Made by a program: the position numbers and the translations under genes. This document shows, piece by piece, positions 37,101-64,000 of a stretch of 64,000 bases of DNA. The DNA is from Mugil cephalus (Eukaryota; Chordata; Actinopteri; Mugiliformes; Mugilidae): positions 6,001,501 through 6,065,500 of the forward strand of contig NC_061772.1 in the NCBI RefSeq assembly GCF_022458985.1, given 5' to 3'. The notes under the pieces are model-generated. The model was not told the DNA's origin. It did not search any database and was given only the letters and a program-made list of their open reading frames with translations. Within the stretch, counting starts at the first letter, position 1. Every line of letters starts with the position of its first letter.

Positions 37101-40100
37101 TTTGTATGTGCATTCACCAGTAACTTAACTAAATGCCTAATCGATAAATTGTCATTTTTCAAATTTTAGAACAGGTTTCGGCAAATGATTGACTTCTAAT
37201 TAAACATAAAACATGAATAGATACAAAATGTTTTGTTTTGTGCATAGTGTTAAAAGCCATGATTTGTAGTTTAACCTCTACACACCATGGACTGCATACA
37301 AAGATGGACAACGTGTCAACTCCATAAAGTTGTGTTTCTTTCTGTTTACATAATCCTCACTATGTTCTTGCAAGTGTTCATTTTTTCTAAAGTTCAGTTT
37401 GAAGTAGTTATCTCATGCTATAAAAATAAGAAGTGAAGTCATGATGGCTTCTATTGTTTGTTTTCACAGTGATGAAATGGAGAAAATCAAGATCCCCAAA
37501 GACATGGATGATGCCAAAGCTTTGGGAACTGTGTTGTCCAAATACAAAGACACCTATTACTCTCAGGTGTTGGTGGCATACTTTGCAACATATGTTTTGT
37601 ATCCTTGGAGAAAATATATGTTATTTATGGTTAAATGTATTTCAGATTTGTTTCTATAATATATTCAAAACTAAAACCTTAATGTTAACCCCAGCAGTGA
37701 TTTATTTGCTATTAACTGAGGTCAGCATTTTACCAAAGTATTTAAGTTGGCAGGAGTATCACCTGGAGGTTCTTCATCCTCAGAGGCAGCCATGACTAAC
37801 ACTGACCACAGCTTTGTCAGAGTTGATTAAAGCCTCACACTTTAAAGCCTGATGGACACAAAGTGTAACTAATGCACGGTTTATGCTTCTGCATCAATTT
37901 GACAGCATATCTACAGTGACACCACAGACCGTAACTCCGTAGCCTGTTGTGCTCCCAGCCAGAAATGTAATTGCACGTTGTGCCAATGCAGACCACAACA
38001 GCTGTGATTAGTTCACTTGGTAATAGCGTATTTCCACTTTACTACTACTACTACTACTAGTTGCCATTGCTGAAGGTGAAACAGAAAGTAAAAAAAAAAA
38101 TAAAAGATCCGATTGGCAGTAAAAAAAAAAAGAAAGATACGGCACCGAATAGTGTTTGGGGGGCATTTACACAGAGCGAGCGAGACCGGCGACCGGCTTA
38201 GGCTATGTGCAGAGTTACGGCATCTATGTCCCAGAGAGACATAAATTACGCTTAAGTGTGGCCGAACAAAACCTTTACAGTAACATTTCCTCCATCAAAC
38301 AGAAATGACCTGAGTCTGCTAAATCTGCCAATTCATCTCAAGCTAACAAACAATTTCCACACACATCCCGACGTTTTGCTGCTGGACACATGTCGAACCC
38401 CGGTGTCCATAATGTACAGGTTCAGTAGTAGATCCAGCAGGACAGAGTGCTTTAGATAATCTGCCTTTTAATATAGTTAATATTAGTGATTGTTTGTTTG
38501 GTTAAACTTGCATGTGTCTGTGTGATGACACTGGGTTTTTGTCATCTACCTTGACTCATTTGTCAGTCTCCAGACATTTGCGATCCCCGGATCAATCTTC
38601 CTCAGCATCCTGTCTGGATATCTGTACCCTTTCCCCCTGGCTCTTTTCTTAGTCTGCTTGGTGAGTAAAACATTAAAAACAAATGGTGTGTTGTATAATG
38701 AATTGTGCACTGAGATCAGACTCTCTTGGGTATGTAAGGATTGAATGAAACACTTCTGTGGGAAAAATGGATTGTGTCTTTTTACACAGATCAAACAATA
38801 CTCTTTGGTCTGCTCAGGACTCTTGTCTTTGATGGAAAAAACCTGTTCAACAAGAGTTCTTTTGTTGTCATTTTTGTTTTTAACAATACTGTGATGGCTG
38901 AGAGTCACCAGTTTGACATCAGCCGAGTGCATCATATGATGTGACTCCATTGCATTATAGTCAGCTGGGGACAGTCTTAGTTGGATTTTTTTCTTCTTTT
39001 ATGCAATCTTTGTTGTGTCGACCGCAAGCACAAGATGTTCTCGTTCCAACTTAAACGTGATGTCTGTCACACAACAGGTTGTGATTAAAGTGTGGAAGAT
39101 AACTGTAATTACTTCATCAAACGCACAACTCTGCTGCTAAAACTTTAAGCAAATATTTAAATATCTACATATTTCTTCCATTGTTTTACACCAAATCATG
39201 AGGTGGAAGAAGTATTCAAATGTATTGCATTATTGTTACAGTTAAAACAACACTGACAGGAGACATTCAGTTTACACTGATCAGCCACAACATTGAAACC
39301 ACCGACAGGAGAAGTAAATAACATCGACCATCTGTAACAATTCATTGTTCGGCTGGGAAACATTCGGACCTCACATTCATGTGGATGTTACATAGACATG
39401 TACCACCCACCTAGACCAGACCAGACCAGACCAGACACCCCCGCCCCATGTCCCATGTCCCATGGCCATTCTCTGATGAGTCACAACTGTTGTCGAGGCA
39501 TAAGGGTGACCTAGACAACATTAGGAAGGTGTTCATAATGTTATGTCTGATCGGTGTATAACTGATACTTGAAGAAGATTTTGCATACTCTGTTTTTTTT
39601 ATCATGTTGCATTCTTCACATGCGATGCACATAAAGTTGATACATGTTCCATTTCTTCTCCGTTGTCAGGTTGTGGTTGTTGTTGTTTTTTGTCCTTATA
39701 TGCTCCACCGAATCATCCTTTATTTTGTCTCTTGGCAGTGCTCTGGCCTGGGTGCTTCCTTCTGCTACATGCTGTCATACTTGGTGGGCAGGCCCATGGT
39801 CTACAAATATCTCACAGAGAGAGCACAGAAATGGTCCCAGCAGGTGAGAAAAGACATCTGGTTTTATCCATATGTGATAACTTGTCGTTAAGACACACCT
39901 GAACAATCGAACAATATATCGCTAATGATTATATTTATTACTGGCTGATGTGATTGTTATATCTACAACAGTCTTATGCATTCGTGTAACTTCATCACTT
40001 CTTTCTGGCAGGTTGACAAACATAGAGATCATTTAATCAATTACATCATCTTCCTGAGGATAACCCCCTTCCTTCCCAATTGGTTCATCAACATCACGTC

Positions 40101-40415
40101 CCCAGTCATCAATGTGCCTTTGGGTGTTTTCTTCATCGGTACCTTTCTTGGTAAGGCTGTCCCTCTTCTGTTGTATTTTTACTTTGGTCAGAAAATTAGA
40201 TTTCTCGACTCTGACTCACCTGTGTTCATCCCGGCTGATTGACAGGAGTGGCACCACCGTCCTTCGTAGCCATCAACGCAGGCACAACACTGTACAAACT
40301 GACCACAGCCGGTGAAGCTGTGTCCTGGAACTCCCTGGCTGTGCTCGGCGTCCTCGCCGTGCTCTCCATCCTACCTGTCTGCTTCCAGAAAAAGCTGCAG
40401 CAGAAACTAGAGTAG
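34155..40415 (+). CDS. tmem41b: TMEM41B, ER lipid scramblase, complete, 7 coding exons
   Basis: Exons: 34155-34251, 36374-36491, 37470-37598, 38567-38660, 39739-39843, 40012-40150, 40246-40415, giving 283 aa (human 291). The N-terminus (MAKKRREIRETDG) is cytosolic and poorly conserved. The first membrane segment is about 44-64 (LLILVSIFACSASVMYLVY). The rest is the VTT/DedA domain with FAIPGSIFLSILSGYLYPFP, LGASFCYMLSYLVGRP, RITPFLPNWFINITSP and FIGTFLGVAPPSFVA, followed by a last membrane helix and the tail QKKLQQKLE. In vertebrates TMEM41B works in the ER membrane, moving phospholipids between leaflets, and acts with VMP1 in autophagosome formation and lipid handling. The start has A at -3 and G at +4. 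The third intron looks U12-type. TMEM41A is excluded by sequence and neighbours. Confidence 0.98.
37599..38566 (+). other. tmem41b: U12-type (minor spliceosome) intron of TMEM41B
   Basis: The donor reads GTATCCTTGG, matching the U12 consensus RTATCCTTT at its first eight bases. Upstream of the acceptor, TACCTTGAC (38547-38555) matches the U12 branch-site consensus TTCCTTRAY. Its branch A (38554) is 12 bases from the final G of the CAG acceptor. There is no long pyrimidine tract, as expected. The splice is fixed by the protein (YVF then LQTFAIPG). The intron also carries an ACT triplet run at 38041-38059. Confidence 0.85.
39275..39556. mobile_element. Short TA-flanked mariner-type element (copy 1)
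   Basis: The ends CACTGATCAGCC and GTCTGATCGGTG are inverted repeats flanked by TA (39273-39274 and 39557-39558). The body has no transposase. It includes five tandem AGACC units (about 39413-39436). It lies in TMEM41B intron 4. A second copy is at 63243-63553, so this is a non-autonomous family. Confidence 0.85.
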
Positions 40416-43400
40416 AGCACGAAAACACCTCAGCACCTCATCTGCTGGCTGATCCAGACATCCTCTTCTCCTTGGCTCAGGAACATGCAGCTGTCGCTCC
40501 CCATCGGTCTCAACGGCTGGTGCGCTGTTGGTAGAGGAACCTCTGAGCACTGGCACAACATGCACTCATCGACCACAAAATGCATGCAGTGGTGGCTCCT
40601 AATGTTAAGTAAAGTAATATCCAGTGGCCGCTGCTTGCATAGATGTTTTGTTTCTGACTCATATTGTTAATTGTGGCACAACATGTAAATAGGAGAAACT
40701 GGTTCCTTTTTTTATTTAAGACATTTCTCATTATCATCGTATAATTTAAAGTGCTACTTGTAGCATGATTTTATAGTGGAGGTAACAGTTGGTCCATATG
40801 ACCCAGTGTGTTTCCGTTTTCTTGCTACTAACTACTGAATACGAAGTCAGCAGTTTCCTGTTGAGGTTTGAACTTCTGTCTTTTAAATATACTTTGGCAG
40901 TAGCATATCATGAACATCATCCTGTCAGTAGCACCTTTAACTCCTACTCCCCTTTATATGTATTTTAACATGCTGGTGTTCAGTTTCCTGCTAATCAAAT
41001 CTACCACCACAGCAGTAACAGTCCCACTACTCATTGTGTTTGACACTTGGTGCTTGCTTTGGCAAACAGAGAAAAATTAAAATGTGAACTGAGATGTGGG
41101 TGCCTTCCCATGTTATTTCTGAAAATGTTCTTGGATCCACTGCCACACAACTTCTCCTCCTGTCCCTCTCCTCTGTCCAGATTTATTGCCTAAAGCAGCA
41201 CTCACAAAGAACAGATTAAATTGATGTAATATTTTCTCACACGACATCCAAACTGCAGGGTTTTAAACTCTTGTATTTTTTAATTAAAATGGAAATATCC
41301 AGTTGATTATTTCAATTCATTGATATAGTGTGGCAACATGCTCGTAACAAAAAAGAATGATATTGTTCTTGGAAGTACAAAATATTGAGGAGTTGATAAT
41401 GATGCAATTATTTGTGCTTACTGTGATTATGGGATTTGCTATGTTAGTACAAAACTTGTTACGATGTCCACATGTGATACGCCAGTGCCCTCCATTAAGA
41501 GTGCCAACAGACTGTGAGACATCCAGGCCTTGCCTTGCTTTTACTGCTTCCATTTTTTAACAGAGGAAATGTATTACGATGTCTGAATTATGTAGCCAGT
41601 CTGCGTTCTTTCAGTTGTTGGGGACACCTAACTCTATGGCCCGTGATACAAAAGCTGGTTTCATTCAAGTCTTCATAGATGTGTTGTCTCTATGGTAACC
41701 TTCCGGTTTTTAGACATCGATGCAGTGAATGTCCATGCAGGAATCAAATCCTCAACAAAAGACTTAAACCTCATTGTTGTGCATTTTGAGATTTCCTGTT
41801 TTATTTCAATGTCTTAATACACAACAGATTTACTGTACTACTGCAAGATTATTAACATCTCAGATTAGCTATGATTCCATCAACATCCAGTCATTAAAAA
41901 CTAGAAACTAGTTGTTTTTACAGTTCTTACTGTAACTGTTTTATCTGTATTTTATTTTATTTTACTTAGAAAATGGACCTTGAGTGGGCGATATAATACT
42001 ACAGAGTCCTTAAAAAGTTTGTCTTTTTATTTAAATAGAAACTACAATTAACTTATCTGTCCTCTGTCATGCCAATTTTGCCAATTTTTATTTGTTATTG
42101 TGTTTGCTTAAATATTAAAACATAACAAATACTCTTGACTTTATCAGCATAATGTAAACTCAGATAGCTTGTTTTCTTCCTTTAACCCAATCAAAGATCT
42201 GTGAACATTTCAAAAGCAGTATTATTTTGTACTAAGCAGTGATGTATTGCAGTATGAAGTGTTTACAGGTTGCAGATTTATGTCCTATCTAAACAGATTT
42301 GTTTTGTTGCTGTTTTTAAAATGTATTTATTGAATCATTAAAATGATCTTTACAGAATATGGTTTTCTGAGGATGATCTGTAGAGAGCACACGATTAACT
42401 GATGATCAGTAGATGTGGCATTTCCTCACTATGATCCATTAGGATGTGGATCAACTTGATTCTCTTGAACTGTTTTAGACTACAGAACAAGCAAGCAAAT
42501 CAGACAATTGCTAAACTAATGCTGACATATTCATTTTTATTAAACTCAACACAAATATTACAAAATAACAGCAAGTGGCAAAAGTAAATCTCTTGAAAAC
42601 AGAGTGAAGGGTTAATGCCACCAGGTGGTGACATAGTAACATCGGATGATGCTCCAATATACTGTGGCAGGAGTGGATCTTTATAAAAATATATTAGCTT
42701 AGAGATTTTTTTTTTTTTTTTTTTTGAAGTAAGTAAAAATAAAATAAACAACAAAATATACAGTACTGAAAACAGGAACTGGATCCCTCTGTAGATATGT
42801 AACAGGTAACCTTAGTTTGATTAGATTAGACTCCTCAGACTGAAATTAAATTTACTTTGTGATTGTACTGTTTGTACTGTGTGATTTTTATTTTATTTTT
42901 TAAAACATGATTTCATCATTCAGGCTTATTTTTCATTTATTTCATTTCATATTTTTACCTGTCATGCACAAACACAATTGCAAAACACATTTAATAAATT
43001 TGAATTGATTTTTACAAATTATATTGATAAAAGAGTAAGGTGAAAGGTCTTACTTCTGGTCCCAATGTTCAACATATATCTCAATATATAATAATTCAGC
43101 GCAAAATAAGCAGCATTTGGACATATTAGTGCTAGTGTTACTTCACATTGTATTTTGTATTAATTCTGGTATGTAATAGTATAGATTTCCCCCCACTTAG
43201 TATTTTTGTACACACTGTTTTTTACCGTGTGTACTTGTTAAATCCTCTGTGTACTTTTCCTTTTGCGTACTTTGTTGCAAAACAGGTTTCGTGTTTTTAA
43301 ATGCGTTTTATTTTGAAGGGCGCTTTATTGTGAAGGGCCCGGGCTGGATGTGTCCCTCCCTTCTCCGCCGCTGCTGCTAGCTAAACATCTTTGCTCGGTG

Positions 43401-43531
43401 TCGGTGTCGGTCGTGATTTTCGAGCTTCGCAGAAACGTATCACCAGTAATGGCAGGGAGAAATTACTTCTCCGAGCTCCTTTAATATGCTCTCTGTTGAG
43501 GGGCTAAGGGAACCACCGGACCAGTCTCAGA
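40416..43531 (+). other. TMEM41B 3' UTR and DENND5A promoter interval
   Basis: No exon is recognisable between the two genes. Candidate TMEM41B polyadenylation hexamers include ATTAAA at 41076-41081 and 41283-41288. A 20-base T run lies at 42706-42725. From about 43340 the sequence becomes CpG-rich (GGGCCCGGGC, CCGCCGCTGCTGC, repeated TCGGTG), marking the likely DENND5A promoter and 5' UTR. TMEM41B transcription probably ends between 41.1 and 42.5 kb, which I cannot resolve. Confidence 0.6.
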
Positions 43532-63752
<20,221 letters not shown>

Positions 63753-64000
63753 GTGAGGGGTCCCTGCAGTGTTTTCTTTTCTCAGCTCATTCATACAGAC
63801 CGACTACCTGTGCTCAGTTGTCTTTGTTCATTTTGCATGACCTGTTCTCTGTTTGCTTTATTTTGACTTAGCTTTCACCATCTTGTCTGTTCTCTCACCC
63901 TTACTCACACATCTGCTCGCTGTCTTTTTTTCCTCTGTGTCTCTGCCTCTCTTGCACTCACGCTTGCACGCTCTCAGCATGTAGAGTGTTTGTTTCCGGA

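Noticed and set aside
39413-39436. Five AGACC repeats, considered as a CRISPR-like or satellite array
   Set aside because: There are no spacers. It is a short tandem run inside a mobile element.

Overview
The window is vertebrate nuclear DNA, and everything points to a teleost fish. It holds multi-exon genes with GT-AG introns whose proteins are close relatives of mammalian ones. It also holds fish-type repeats: Tc1/mariner relics, short TA-flanked elements and tRNA-derived SINE pieces. It is ordinary host sequence; I see no operon, CRISPR array, virus or prokaryotic system.

Four protein-coding genes are readable exon by exon. From left to right: SWAP70 (minus strand, 12 coding exons, 7288-18915, complete, 589 aa), IPO7 / importin-7 (minus, 25 coding exons, 20648-32866, complete, 1040 aa), TMEM41B (plus, 7 coding exons, 34155-40415, complete, 283 aa) and DENND5A (plus, first 9 coding exons, 43532-63752, running off the right edge after 693 codons). 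All exon joins keep the frame, and I saw no frameshift or internal stop.

Layout: 1-7287 holds no recognisable gene, but has a local duplicated block and a decayed Tc1-like transposon. SWAP70 and IPO7 lie tail-to-head with only 1.7 kb between start and stop codons. IPO7 and TMEM41B are divergent across a 1.29 kb shared promoter region with a ZNF143-type motif and two E2F-like motifs. TMEM41B is followed by DENND5A on the same strand. The set and relative orientation match human 11p15.4 (DENND5A-TMEM41B-IPO7-ZNF143-WEE1-SWAP70), except that ZNF143 and WEE1 are absent between IPO7 and SWAP70 here.

The genes do not form one pathway. SWAP70 is a PIP3/actin-linked Rac regulator, IPO7 is a nuclear import receptor, TMEM41B is an ER lipid scramblase used in autophagy, and DENND5A is a Rab-linked DENN-domain protein. 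The more interesting details are a U12-type intron in TMEM41B, an in-frame candidate cassette exon in DENND5A, a partial duplicate of SWAP70 exon 2 that keeps its frame and splice donor, and two copies of one short mobile element in two different introns.
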